Below are positions 47,683-60,389 of a DNA stretch of 64,000 bases, piece by piece. A program made the translations under genes and the position numbers. This DNA is from Isoetes taiwanensis (lineage: Eukaryota > Streptophyta > Lycopodiopsida > Isoetales > Isoetaceae), in contig JAJEKV010000085.1 of NCBI GenBank assembly GCA_021234155.1, forward strand, positions 1,558,896-1,622,895. The letters are read 5' to 3'. Position 1 is the stretch's first letter; each line of letters starts with the position of its first letter. The notes under the pieces are model-generated. The model was not told where the DNA came from, did no database searches, and saw nothing but the letters and a program-made list of their open reading frames with translations.

Positions 47683-49393
47683 CTAAATGGGGTCTCGCTG
47701 AATCCTTCGTGCCAAGGTCATATCCTTTGACATTATGGTAACCCTCTTATCTTGGCAGCCTCCTGAAGAGCGAGCATAGCATAGGTCTGGAACCGAAGGT
47801 CGGTCCGATACTCTTGTGCTATCTCTCGGACCAGGCATTGGAAGGGAAGCTTCCGTAACAGAAGTTTTGTGGTTCCCGCAATGCCACGGTGCCGGACTTC
47901 CAACTATGAGACTTTCGTTGCCAAGGCGGCGACTTGGGAAGCATCTTGCCCCCTTACACGGGGCGGGATCGAGCGGCATCCACGCGATCCTGCCGTCGAG
48001 CAGAGCTCGTGGCCATGCCAAAATTGCCCACGGCTTGGAGCTTCTGCCTGTAGGTGCTCCTCGACTTGTATGCTGTGCTCTTCTGCTTCCGTCGGATAAT
48101 GGGGCCATCAATTTGGTTCGAGCTCTTTGGGTTTGTTTGCTCCTCAACTTGCCGAAGTTTCATCTTTGGATATCCCACGCAGACCTCTATTTTAATTTTG
48201 CTTGCTCCGGCTTGTTGCTGCTCTTCCCACTCAACTTCCTGTTGAGCGGCATATGCAGTTGCCATATGCTCCTCCATCTCAGCCAGGCGATGAACGCTAA
48301 TCCTTCTTAGCAGCTCGGTCTTGTATTGGTCCGACCTAGCTCGCATGTCCCGTTGAATGAGAAGCAGGACCTCCCGGTAAGGTATGCGGCGAAATCTAGG
48401 TCCCAAATAAAGGTCTGGGACTCATCATCAAAATGGCAAGGGGAAGGTAAGTGGGATTCCCGACAATTATGGCCTCCCCCTCTCCCAGGTAGACATACTC
48501 TCTACCTTGGGTCTTCAGGTCTCCCCGCTCCATCTTCCGTGCGTCGTCAGTTATGGCTAACTCCATAATCCTTTGGGCCTCTGCTCTGATTGCTTCTCCT
48601 TCACTAACCTCAACGCAAGAAGGAGGATATGTTGGAACTACATGCCTAAGTGATAATTTTGAACAGATGGCAATTGCTATATATTACACCTGCTTAACAT
48701 TTATAGATGGACTTTGCATGGAAAAATAATAAAAAGAGGGAAAGTAGACGAAAATAAAACAGGGGAAAAAGTGACAAAACAGAACAGGGTTTTTGGTTTT
48801 TGAACAGGTCGAACAGGGCGGCGAACGTTGAAGCCGGATTTGCTGAAGCCGGACTTGTATCTGCTGTATGCTCCCGGATTTGGAGCTGGAGGAGATGTAA
48901 ACTGGTTGTAGGTGCCGTTTTATGTTCTGTGTGGTAATAAGTGGCAGTCCTGCTCTGTGTGGTAATACAGTTCTGTGTGCTATTCTTTGTGGGGTATCCT
49001 TTGTGGGCTCCTATTCGATTTATGCAGGTAAATCCTTTGTGGATATTAAGCAGGTGTAAAAGGGAGAAGATTGAACTTGGTTTTTCATCTGGGTTCAATT
49101 CCCGGGCTCAAAGTTTTCAATTCTAACAGGATAAAACTTGACCAACATTAGAACTTGGTCAGGCTGCTCCACCAAGGTGTACGGATCCGCTAGGGCGTTC
49201 AACTTCAGTAAAAAGCACTCTGTCAAGTGAAAGATGGGGTAAGGCACCCTATCCCCAGCAAATCCAACAAATTAACAAACCTCAAAGTGGCGCCGAGCTT
49301 TTCGGGGGTCCCGCCGAGCTGCTCATGAAGCTCGGCAAGGATCCGATTCACGCTTAAGTTGGAGTAGCTAACGACATGCCAAATGCAAGCCAT
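47683..49393 (-). pseudogene. Accessory ORF a of the gypsy family (copy 2), split by a solo LTR
   Basis: Starts MACIWHVVSYSNLSVNRILA at 49393, continues to LNALADPYTLVEQPDQVLML, is interrupted by the insertion at 48630-49133, and resumes in EAEAQRIMEL-like text. The longest intact part (48406-47954) includes TELLRRISVHRLAEMEEHMA and SARRQDRVDAA. It ends [15 protein letters not shown] and stop. Counterpart of 24423-25642; coiled-coil-like, Gln/Glu-rich middle. Unknown function. Confidence 0.6.
48630..49128. mobile_element. 499-bp solo LTR with perfect 5-bp target duplication
   Basis: Starts TGTTGGAACT, ends TTCTAACA, and is flanked by GGATA on both sides (48625-48629 and 49129-49133). Removing it and one GGATA restores sequence collinear with element 1 (gggagggtaaaacttg). 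The TGTTGGAA/TTCTAACA ends are typical of plant Copia LTRs; orientation and superfamily are not settled. No internal domain is present. Confidence 0.92.
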
Positions 49394-50029
49394 AGTCACG
49401 CCGCATAAGACAAGGTATCGAAGTAGGGCACCGATACGCAACGCCGGTCAAGGGTTAAAGCTATGGCAAGGCAAGCTCCCTTCCGGGCTATGGCGGACGG
49501 TGAGGCGGCAAAGCTAAAGAGGAAAAAAAAAAAAAAAAAATAACCGGGCCACTTTTAAGTTTTGATTTCAACTTTTTTTTTTTATATGGCAAAAAAATAT
49601 GCCATTTTTATACGCAATTTTATACGGGCGTGATGGTGGATTTTGGCATTCTTTTTCAATTATAAAGCGGTATTTCCCTGATCGCCCCTCTGGCTCTAGG
49701 GCCTATTTGATGACATTTTGGCACTGCCCACCTATGTCCCTTGGTCAATTGGACTATCCCCGACGCATTGGTGCAAGAATGGCCTCCATCTGAGTTACTT
49801 AGAAAAAGCTATAGTCCTTGGGAACAAGGGACCTCGTTCTCCCAAAACTCAGCAGACTTAACCCTAATAACTCATAATTTACTCCATAACTAGCTTATTT
49901 CTCTCATAACTAGGCCAACACTCATGCTAACTATGGAATTGGATAATTTGTCCTAAATTAAAAGTCCCCTACAACTAACCAATCCAACGAGTTAGAATAT
50001 GGCCAGTGCAATGATCTAGTCCACATCAT
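49394..50029 (-). other. Leader between PBS and ORF a (element 2)
   Basis: Untranslated leader, homologous in position and partly in sequence to 25650-26291. Contains an A-run at about 49523-49540. Confidence 0.5.
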
Positions 50030-50041
50030 GCTCTGATACCA
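50030..50041 (-). promoter_or_regulatory. tRNA-iMet primer-binding site (element 2)
   Basis: Minus strand TGGTATCAGAGC, exactly the plant initiator-tRNA-Met PBS consensus, one base inside the LTR. Confidence 0.95.
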
Positions 50042-50042
50042 C

Positions 50043-51561
50043 TGTGATGCTCCCCAAATCCATATGATGCTCCCATCGTACGAACACGGGAAATTCCCTC
50101 CCATGAGACTACATCACCATAGAAAGGCCCTCTGTTTCCTTTCACCACTTGGGATGGCCAAGTGTCCGGTGAAGGACATGGAGGTGTCATTAGTCCCACA
50201 CCTTCTATGGGAATCCTATATAGCGGAAGCGTATATACATGTTAGCACCTAGAACCATACACAAAATAATATACCACCACGAAGGGTGGTCCACCCCTCT
50301 TCTATATTAGCAACAATACAATACCAATATAACATAATAATTGCACCATAAATAAGGGCTCTACCCCTCAAACTCACGGGGGCCGACTGACGGTCAAGGA
50401 CCCAGATAACAACAGACAGAAGTATAACATGGCGTTGGCTGGCATAGAACAACGGCTAGGGTACTCCACTCCATCCGCCCCTCCTGTGCACACTTTGCAG
50501 ATAGGCTGAAACATGCTATGACGTGATTGTGGCCTTTTGAAGTCGTAATCTCATGGAGTAATTCTATGAGACCACTCCAGGTTACATCTCCCTGGTCTGT
50601 CGAGGCAGGAAAGGAATGAATCCCCTCCAGAGCATGATGGTTACATGGGCGCTTAGAGGATCGTGGCACCACTGGCACACATGCATTCGTACCTGACTTA
50701 CCCTCCCCCTCCCCAAAAAGCTAAAGGCCGCTCACTGCACACGTTCGAGTTAAGGATGTTCCAATGGCCATATCCTCAGAACCTGTGGGGTGTCAGGACC
50801 CATACCCGAGCCCTTCAATGACCCTACTATAAGCCTAGCACACTATAGGAATCCCCGTAGCCACGCTAGACAAGATCCCATCTCCGCTTTCACCATCATA
50901 CTATCTAGTGTTTGAATCACAACATAGCATCCACAGCCAGGTGGGCTCTTGTGCACAGGCCGCAATTACTGGGTCTTAAAGGTTCTAGCTAGAAACATAT
51001 CTACTACTATGAGCTTTTCAGGTCTCTATCCACCCTTAATCCCAAACACCCAGGAGGAACAGAGAGAGGACATAATCATAAACAAAACATCCATCATCAT
51101 CTTAATAGCATATAAAAGAGAATTTAACCATCCATCTAGTCATACAAGAGTTAGGCAAACACAAACTATAGACTAACCGGCCGCTTGGCTAGAGCCAATT
51201 ATCTCGAAAGGCTTCCATCTTTCAGTCAACATACAAAGGGCGTAGTAGCTCCTCCCTTCCCAAATCGATTTGGGGCAGAATTGGGGGTAGGGACCCAACT
51301 TGCCCCCTAATCTTAGTAAGTCTCCCCTGGCCAATCGAATTGGGCCAGGTGGCTCTCCCTAATTAGCTTACATTTACTAATTAATAACATTAATTAGTCC
51401 AATTACCTTAATTAACTTATTAACAATTTAGCATAGCTAACAAAAGCCCTTTTAGGTTAGCCCAAGTTATCCCCTAATGACCCATAAGGGTCTAATTATA
51501 CTCTGGTGACATGTTATATTGTTTATACATATACCGTGCTCTAAATACATGGAACGTCACA
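50043..51561 (-). mobile_element. 5' LTR of element 2
   Basis: 1519 bp with terminal TGTGATGCTCC (inner end, plus) and GGAACGTCACA (outer end). Collinear with 26305-27811. It shares the CAAATCGATTTGGGG near-palindrome (about 51258) and the tract ccaccacgaagggtggtcc. Confidence 0.93.
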
Positions 51562-52439
51562 AAGAAAAATAGTTTTGTTGTGTTTAAAACCATCTCGCAG
51601 CCCATTTGAACTAAGCAACATAAGCGTTCGCTTATTCTAACATTTTCTTGCTTGCAAAGATTTTTGAGGTCGATTTCTCCCCAAATCTTGCAACACTTGT
51701 TGTATTATAACTTTTCTTCGAAGTTGAACCTTTCCTAGAAGCTATAACATGCTCAACAAATCATTTTAGTAACTAACCTTCTTAACAAAGAGGTTACCAG
51801 GTTTTTCTCTTAATCATTAAAATGTATCAGAATAAGAGCAACTTGAACCTGAACGCAATGACAGTTCAGAAACAAAATACTTTGCCATCTAGATTCAAAA
51901 ACTAATTTGAAGGTCACTTAGAATTAAGAAGATTCTTGCAAAGAAAAAAAAAGAGTGAAATTGAAAAGAATTCGCTCTTTTTTGCTAGCTAGAATCTGCC
52001 ATAATCCAAATCCAAAATAAGCTTAGAGAGCTATTAATATATCAAATATATCCTATGATGCTTGCACTAGAGGCATCAACAATTACCACGATCACCATGT
52101 TCTTAGCTGTTAAACTTGAAACATTTAATTTGGAACAAATTACCATAGAAGGCTTTACTGATAACGTCAAAGACATTGAGATAATCTTTCAAATCAAATC
52201 TAGTCATTCATTATTATGTGCCTGAGATTAGAGATAATATTCTCTATCCATCATTTAAGGAGATCCACGCTGCCCTTTTGCTGGTTATGTAGAACCCACG
52301 AGGCCAGCAATCTCGCAAAACCAACTCGGGACAACCAAAATCATCATGACCAGGTTAATAAGTTAATTATCTCGAAAATTTTCTGCATCTTCTAATCTTC
52401 TTCTAAATATTCTTGTTCTTGGAATTTATATCAAAAAGT
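51562..52439. other. AT-rich; no gene seen
   Basis: No recognisable coding sequence or repeat. Confidence 0.4.
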
Positions 52440-54170
52440 TTTCTGTTCAATTTTTTCTTTCAAATTCTCCATTTTTAATATGTAGAATTTTAAAAAAGAT
52501 ATTTACAATTTTTGTGAACATCAAATTCATATTATTGCCTTTCAAAATTGATTGCATCATGTCTGGATCATCTGCATATTCATAACACAGGTCCCACAAA
52601 TCTGTTTTCTCTCTCCAGCACGATAGGGAGGACATTTCTGCGTCCATTCTTTTAAGCTTTGCCACTTCTTTATTCTTGGTAGCATTCTTTAAGCTGCTTG
52701 TATCCATCCCTCTCTGAAGTAGCTAAAGCTTATGCCATCTTCGTTAAAAATCAAATGAATACCTTCAAAATAAATCTCTCCATGTTGATGTATATCTGCT
52801 TGGTCTGTAGTCTTTTTGGGCACTCCCTGGATGTGAGCATATCCAAATTCAGCTTGTTTACCCTAGAGATAGTTTGTTCTACCATGTGTGCAACAAGGAA
52901 AGATCCCTTGGCTAAACCTTTGGTTTCTAATAGGTCCTGCTATCTTTTGATCTTATTGTGGTCTTCTAAGACATCAATAAAAACTCGATCAACATCTTTT
53001 GCTTCATTCTTTTGAAGCATGGGAGAGACGATTCTTGTTGCAATGACATTGTTAATATCAAACTCAAATGCAAAGCAATAGGGTTTGGTCTTTCTAGTCG
53101 CGGCAATCATCATCCACCAAGGGTTCTTTGGAACCATTCATAAGTAATAGGTCTTTGTCTACAACTCCATTATCCGCGGCATGTGTTTCTCTAATGGCAT
53201 CTTTCCATTGAGCGTTGAGATTGTAAGTTGAGCTTCTTTCCCGTTTGGCCCTAACACCATATTTTTTTCAAGGGAGATATAGTTAATGTGGCCATCTTAT
53301 ATCGTGCATGAAGAACAATGCAATTTGAAACCCCAAAACCAACCTGTTTTGGGCTTTTTTTGGTTGATTTGGCTCTATTTTTATCAAATCTCTTCCTCTT
53401 TATCAATCCAAAGATAAAACCGGAGCAGACAAAGCAATTGACGCGTGCTTTTTAAAGTGGATCAAGATGCCATAAAGCTGAAAGAATCAGCAAATCAAAA
53501 ATTTTGCCCCATTACACCGCTTCTTTTTTTTGGCCATATTAACCACTTTTTGGCCTTATTAACCACATGGCCGATACCGATGGTCGAATAACCGTGGCTA
53601 ATGTGTCCCGCCACATTAACCACCAATTTTTTGCCACATTATCCGGCTTTTGAAAAGTACAGATTCGGTTTTGGCCCCATTTACTTCCTTCTTCCATATG
53701 CAGCAGAATTCTGTACCAGTTCTTGAGTGGTATTTGATTTTGTCCACCAATTAAGCTTAGCCTCTTCCTTGTGAGCTTCACCATCTATGACAACGACCAA
53801 TGCCTCTGATTATGTATCAACGACCCTTCTTCTTTCCCCATAGCTTTTTTAATAACAACCTTTTGCTTTATCGTAAGAAATCTTGGGTCTTCAATTTCTA
53901 CATTGGAAGCCTTCATTTTAGCCATTTCCTTCTCAATCTCTAAGCATGGGCATCAATCCCATCCTTTGAGTCAATTCTCGACGGATCTTTAATCACCGCC
54001 TTAACAAAGAATAACATTTGCAAGATTTTCAATTGCATCGGAAAGATTTGCAACAACAATCCGAATCTTCTACAATGACTCAATCCGCATCTCTTCTGCA
54101 ATGAATTTTTTGGCAATCATATATGTCTTCGATTCTACTATATTCACCCCTTATTCCTTAATCAACATCG
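52440..54170 (-). pseudogene. Decayed gene of unrecognised family
   Basis: The minus strand has protein-like text over 1.7 kb with stops. In order: ESKTYMIAKKFIAEEMRIES and IRIVVANLSDAIENLANVIL (about 54150-54020), EIEKEMAKMKASNVEIEDPR and FLTIKQKVVIKKAMGKEEGS (about 53950-53820), WYRILLHMEEGSKWGQNR (about 53720), GPNGKEAQLTISTLNGKMPL (about 53250), PKNPWWMMIAATRKTKPYCF and VDRVFIDVLEDHNKIKR (53137-52940), and MDTSSLKNATKNKEVAKLKR (52707-52447). Charged and helical overall. I cannot name a family; a TE-encoded or viral-like structural protein is possible but not shown. Confidence 0.4.
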
Positions 54171-55099
54171 CACGTAAAAGTTCCTCGCTTGTGGGGTATG
54201 CAAGTACAAAATTTGCTATAATGTATAACAAGATTCACAAAATACTATAAGATTTCAAGCTTAATACTATATGATGTTGATTTACATGCAAAATACAATT
54301 ATGAGGGCTCTCACCCTCCTACGCCACCCCCATGTGAATATGCACCCAAACCAAAAGGGGGTTTAAGGGGATTTTAATTTAAATGTGTTGGACCCAATGG
54401 TTGTGTTGATTAATGTCAATGGTACTTATGTGTTGGTTGTTAATGTCAATGGTTGTTATTTACTGGGGGATTTAATTTTTATATGTTGGATGTTAATGGT
54501 TTGTGTTGCAAAAAATTTTTTTTGGCCCCTTCGGGGCCTTAGGGACGTCCCCCTCCCCCCCCTCGGTGTGACAAAAATTTTAGAATTCAAACCAGAAAAA
54601 AACTAGAATTCATTTGAGGCTTTCATCACCTGTAGCTTTTGAATTTGATCACAATAAAACAATTAGAACATAAGTAAAAGTTACCATAAAGATAGAGCAG
54701 ATTGATCCCATTATTCTGAAAGTCATAAAGTTTGCAACACCCATACACAAACATTTTTCAACTGGAATTTAATAGCGGGGAAACTTTTCTGCTTGTTAGC
54801 ACAAGGATCTAGAAGCCTTGGAATTTGCTTAATAACTGCCTCAAAATCTAAAAATGCATGGTATTTTTTTGCAAGCTTCATTCGGAATGAGCCATAAAAC
54901 AATATCCAATAGCGCAATCCTGTATTAATCAGCTGGTAGGATGTGAAAGCCTACCAAACCCGGCCGAAAAGTTACTGTTTTAGCATAGATAACTTAACCA
55001 AACATATCCATATCATACACTATCAAAAAGATCTCGGAGAGAGCTTTCCAACGCAATAAAAATCATCTCAAAACAGCTCGATCAAAAGTTATGATAAGA
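54171..55099. other. AT-rich; small direct repeat
   Basis: Around 54408-54470 ttaatgtcaatggt is repeated with variation. No gene recognised. Confidence 0.4.
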
Positions 55100-55798
55100 A
55101 ATGTGTTGCGGCGAAATCGCGACTACATGCGCCCTTCAAGCCCTTCATGTGCCCATTATGCACCACACACACAAAAAAAGGGGCTTTTGTTGCGAAGCCA
55201 TTGGTTGTTGACCATTGAAAAAAAAAAGGCTAAAATCAATGGCCCTTCATGTGCCCATTCTGGGGAAAAGGACTCATGAGAGACACAAAAACCGGCCGAT
55301 AGATAGGCTTGTCATTCATCACAACAGCAGTATACAATGTTTGGAAGAGAGAGGGGTAGCCGACCATAGGAACAATATCGGACTACCCCATAAGAAAATA
55401 TGCTAAGGCAATATAGAAGGGCAATGGCGACAACTTCTCATCGGGATAAAAAAACCTCCCTTCGGGTTTTCGAGGAAAACCCTAATGAGAAATGGTCGCC
55501 ACCAACCTCGAATGTGTTGCCCGGAGAACGAGAGATAAAACGAGGGCCGAAGCGGCGAACATAGAGCACCCACCCCGCATAATAGCGAAAAACCGGCGGT
55601 AACGAAGAGGAGGACGAACAAATGCAACAGACCCCAAAGAATCGGCGAATACAAGAAAACCTGCAATACCAAAGAACTCCCAAAAAAAAAAAAAAAAAAA
55701 CCGTAAACGGTTAGAAAACAAAAACGTATAGCCATAAAAAGAAGATGGATCAACAAAGGACCCAATGGAGACGAAAAAAAAGAACATAACAGAAAATA

Positions 55799-55967
55799 GC
55801 ATCACCCATAGGGTGGAAAAAGCATCACCCAGCAGGTGGAAAATCATTATATCAAAATATGCCTCACCCTCAAGGTGGAAATAAACAGCATCACCCGCAG
55901 GTGGAGAATAACACAGTAGAATGCCACGAAAACAGCAACATGGGAAAAGCCACACCCACAGGTGGAG
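55799..55967. repeat. Cluster of five CACCC/GGTGG dyad motifs
   Basis: Consensus gcatcaccca-nnn-ggtgga with an imperfect inverted repeat, at about 55799, 55822, 55861, 55888 and 55949. Four more lie at about 57701, 57725, 58857 and 58878, inside the 1.16-kb tandem units. Confidence 0.85.
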
Positions 55968-57185
55968 AACACAAAAAGTGCATGAACAAATAAAAAATAT
56001 ATGAATGAAAAGATGCATACGCCTAATGCCAGCTATTGTGGGAAGGGGGGGAAGCCACGAACGAAGAATGCTGCTGGAGAGAAGACGCCGATAACCAGCG
56101 GAAAAACGACAATGACCTAATATAGAGCTTCGTCCTTTCCTTAATGACGATCCGGCTGGCTCGGATCGATGGGATTCTCGGGAAAGGACTCGCGAGAGAC
56201 ACAAAACCGCCGACAACCAAAGGACTTCTCCACTATAAGCTCACCGGGCCAAACCTCCAAGCGTGAGTCGGTCGCCACACATAGCGAGAGTGAAAAGAAG
56301 AAGAGCGCCAGCGACCGTGAGCATGCGCAGATCATGTGGAACTCCCCGAAGCCGAAGTCCTCCGCCGACGAAATTTAATGAGTACCATATTGGGATGGAT
56401 TTAAGCCGATAGCCGAAGACACTCCCACCACCACCCCCGCGCAAATGGATAGGATAAAGGACGAAAGAAGAAGGCGGAAACGAAAAGAGGGCCGCAGGGA
56501 GGATCGAGGAGAGGATAAGAACCGTAGAAATCGCCACCGGCGATAGCCGTGGGGGAGAAAATGAAGCCGAAGAAGAAGAGCCGAGGCGCAAGCTATGGAC
56601 GGTATCAGCCAATGACCGAAAAAGGAAAAGGACATTAGAGAACAAAAAAATGAAAAGAAAAAGCACGCCGCCACGATGACGAATCTAAGGAAGCTCTAGC
56701 ATGCCAAACGAAATGGCAACAAGGCGATGAAAAAACAAACCACGCAATGCATACAATGCAATGCATTTAAATGAATGCGCATAGTTGTCGTATGTAAATA
56801 AAATTACCTGACCAAGTCCGTGGAATGTGGCTACTGACCAAGTCCGTGAATGTGGCTATTATTCCTTCCTAACCTGTGGCCAAAATCTAATAACAAGTAA
56901 CCGAGATAATAAGGCAAAGAGGAAAAAACTTACGCATAGGAATGTAAAAATGCATAGATATAAAGAAGACAAAGTGCAACCCGACATATGTTGTCAAAAC
57001 AAAGTGCAATCGCATACGGGCGAAAGTGGGTTTCGCTTTAGAAGGGCTTAATAAGAACATCAACTTGAGACAAAAGAAAAAGAAAGACAACGAAGAAAAA
57101 AAATGAGGTTGGCAACAAGAAGTCCAAAAGCGGGCGAAGGTTCATAAGGATGTGAAAAGGAGGGAACAAGATGAGGAGGAGAGTG

Positions 57186-59520
57186 AAAAATGCTAAGGTC
57201 CGCTCAGGTAGCATAGGAGAAATGTGCGGATGTCGAAGACAAATACCATATGCATAAATCCATGAATAAAGACCCCAATAGGAAAACATACTGTGGCAAA
57301 CGAGGGACGAGATTGAGAAAGAGAATGTAGACATACTAGCATACTAGCACCGAACAAAAAGAAGGTCAAGGAGGAAACGGAGACTAAAGTTAATTCGGAG
57401 CACAACGAAAACGAAAAATTGAGGCGTAACTGCATGAACTAGAAGCCCAAATTACCGTGGAAAACTCTAGGTGTCGAAGTCGGCACCCACGCATATACAG
57501 CGAGGGTGAGATCTAAGAGGAGCCGCAAATCTAATCGAAGCGAGAAGAATTGGAACATGTAGAAGGCACACATGAGCGGTTAAAGAGAACAAGAACGTGC
57601 ATAATGGTGAAGCGACAAACTGCAAAACGACAAGCACTCAAAATGATGTGAGCGATTAGACATGAGAAAAAATCAACAATTCATGAAAAAAGAGAGGATA
57701 GCATCACCCAGGGGGTGGAAAAAAGCATCACCCAGCGGGTGGAAGAAAAAACATGATAAACAGAAATTTGTGTGCAAATATAGCTAAATAGCAAATATGA
57801 TGTATAATGGTAGCACAATGCATAATGATAGCGAGCTAAAAATGAAGTCCCCAAAAAAGACAACAAAGTTATGGTTTAAGCCCAAGCATAAATACTAGAA
57901 AAGAGGAATACAAGCCAATGAACAAATCCACGAGAAAACAACCACAGACAAGAGCCCAACGGCCAGAGAAAGTGTAAAACACGATCGCCCTAATAACAAC
58001 ATGAACAATGCTATAAACCCCAAAACCACATCAGATTATATATCGGCGACGTAAAATGTAATACTAAAAAAATGATCGAAATGAAAAAGGCAAAACAATG
58101 GACGAAGCTTCCCATAACGGAAAAATCAAAGAAAGAATATACAATAGGAAAATACGACAGGAAGTCGAAACCAACGAGGTGAATAGGCTTCAAAGGATAA
58201 ATATAGTGCAAAAGAGCTCGCAAATGCAAAAACATGACAAAGTGCAAAAAAAAATGGCAAAGAGAAGAATTGGAATGAGTATAAGGAAGTGCCAAACACA
58301 AAATGCGGCATATCCAGAAAAAGCTAAATAGCACATATACAAATGACGCGGTAATACCAAGGTCCGGTTCCCGGTAGCATAGGAGAAATGTGTGGTGAGG
58401 TCAGAAGACAAATACCATATGCATAAAGCCATGAATGAAGGCCACGATAGGGGAAAACATACTTGGGGCAAACGAGGGACGACATTGAGGAAGAGAATGT
58501 AGACATACTAGCACCAAGCAAAAGGCGGTCAAGAAGGAAACGGAGACAAGTTAATTTGAGCACAACGGAAAACGAAAAATGAGGCGAATCTCAAAAACTA
58601 TAAGCCCAAACACCAGGAAATCTCGAGGTGTCGAGCCCGCATGAAGCAACGAAATGAGGGTGAGACGAAGAGGAGCCGCCAACCCACTCATGAGCGTGAG
58701 AAGAATTGGAACACGTAGAAGGCACCCATGAGCGATTAAGGAGAACAAGAACGTGCATAATGGTGAAGCGACAAACCGCAAAACAACAAGCACTCAAATT
58801 GATGTGAGGGATTAGAAAAAGAAAAAAATCAACAATTCATGAAAAAGAGAGAATAGGATCACCCAGAGGTGGAGAAAGCATCACCCAAATGGGGTGGAAT
58901 AAAAAAACATGAGAAACAGAAATTTGTGTCCAAATATAGCCAAATAGCAAATATGATGTATAACGGTATCACAATGCATAATGATAGCGAAGCTAAAAAA
59001 AAGAAGTCCCCAAAAAGACAACAAAGTTATGTTTTAAGCCCAAGCATAAATACTAGAAAAGAGGAATGCAAGCCAAGGAACAAATCAACAAGAAAACAAC
59101 CTGTAGAGAAAGAGCCCAACTGGCCGAGAAAGTGTAAAACACGATCGCCCTAATAACAACATGAACAATGCTATAATCCCCAAAACCACATCAGAGTAAA
59201 TACCGACAGAAAGTAGAATACGAAAATGATCGAGTGAGCAGGGCAAAATAATGGACGAACTCCCCATAACTGAAAAATCAAGGAAAAATATACAATATGA
59301 AAAGACGATAGAAGTCTAAACCAACGAGGTGAAGAGGCTGCAAAGGATAAATCTGGTGCAAAAGAGCTTGCAAATGCAAAAACATGACAAAGTGCAAAAG
59401 AGAAGAATGTGAAAAGTTGAAGAAGTATAAGGAAGGATAAGGAAGCGCCAAACGCAAATATGCAAAAGATATCCGTAAAAACGAAATAGCACATAGACAA
59501 AAAATGACGGTAATACTAAG
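57186..59520. repeat. Two tandem units of about 1.16 kb
   Basis: Unit 1 starts at about 57186 (ctaaggtccg...gtagcatagg) and unit 2 at about 58345; the start of a third appears at about 59510 and then diverges. Shared landmarks include gacaaataccatatgcataa, gaacaagaacgtgcataatg and aacaattcatgaaaaa, each 1.14-1.16 kb apart. Confidence 0.88.
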
Positions 59521-60389
59521 GCCGAAAACCGAGAACCGAAAAAGAACAATTACAAGAACACAACGCCAAAACATACAAGGAGCCAAATAGGACTTGGTGG
59601 CCCCTAGCAAAGAGGGTCATAAGATCACCGAGGGGCATCGACATTGTCTCTCCATTGTTCCATATTGGCGCTTACATTATTTCTATTAGGGACATATCTA
59701 CACAAATCCGTAAGAGTCAATTCATGATAAATAACCAATCCTTCTATAGAAAAAATGAAAAATACCCACATACATGAATCTAGATAAAATTGAGTAAGCC
59801 ACCACATGAGGAAATAGTGGCGAGATATCGACCCCCAACCTAAGTGAGAAAAAAAAAAACACCATAGGATATAGCAGATCCCTAGGCTAGAATAGCCAAT
59901 AAAGAACCAATTCCAAAAAATAAATGCATCTAACACATAGAAAAATGCATGTATCTAAGCAAAATGGAGGCCAACCATATGATGCAAAAAATGTGTGCAT
60001 TGATCGTATGATTCTAAGACAAGAAACCGCCAAAAGTAGGTCCCATGACGCCTAGCAATGCCAAAGCAACTCTAGATGCATAAATGATGAGGCAATTAAA
60101 TTGATGGCTTTGTGAAAACAAGAAGAGAACCCGCTATAGTAGCCCAAGAACCATCAATAAACGTAAAAAGAATACTACAAAGGAACTTACCATAGTAAAG
60201 ATGTGAACAACAAACATCGACATAATCCAATACAAATACAAACCCCGGATCTAAATGCATCAGTTCCAATTGTGAATGTAAAGACATGCATAAGTCTCAA
60301 ACCCAATGGAGGAAACAACAATATGACTAGTTCAAAAATCATTGTCCCAAGAATATCCGAGCATATAAGCGGATGCACAAGAGTTGAAA

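Larger units (their letters stand above)
41110..51561 (-). mobile_element. Ty3/gypsy chromodomain-family retrotransposon, element 2
   Basis: Second member of the family of element 1, minus strand. Right to left: 5' LTR (51561-50043), PBS, ORF a (with a nested solo LTR), ORF b, gag, protease, RT, RNase H, integrase, chromodomain. The order RT-RH-INT-chromodomain places it with chromoviruses. No 3' LTR is visible left of 41110, so the 3' end was lost. All genes carry stops or shifts. It keeps the RNase H, integrase and chromodomain parts that element 1 lost. Confidence 0.92.

Noticed and set aside
47816-48310. 164-codon plus-strand frame
   Set aside because: Antisense shadow of accessory ORF a of element 2.
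55482-56216. 244-codon minus-strand frame
   Set aside because: Phe/Leu/Ser-rich low complexity caused by the purine-rich plus strand; overlapping frames are open too and no motif is present.
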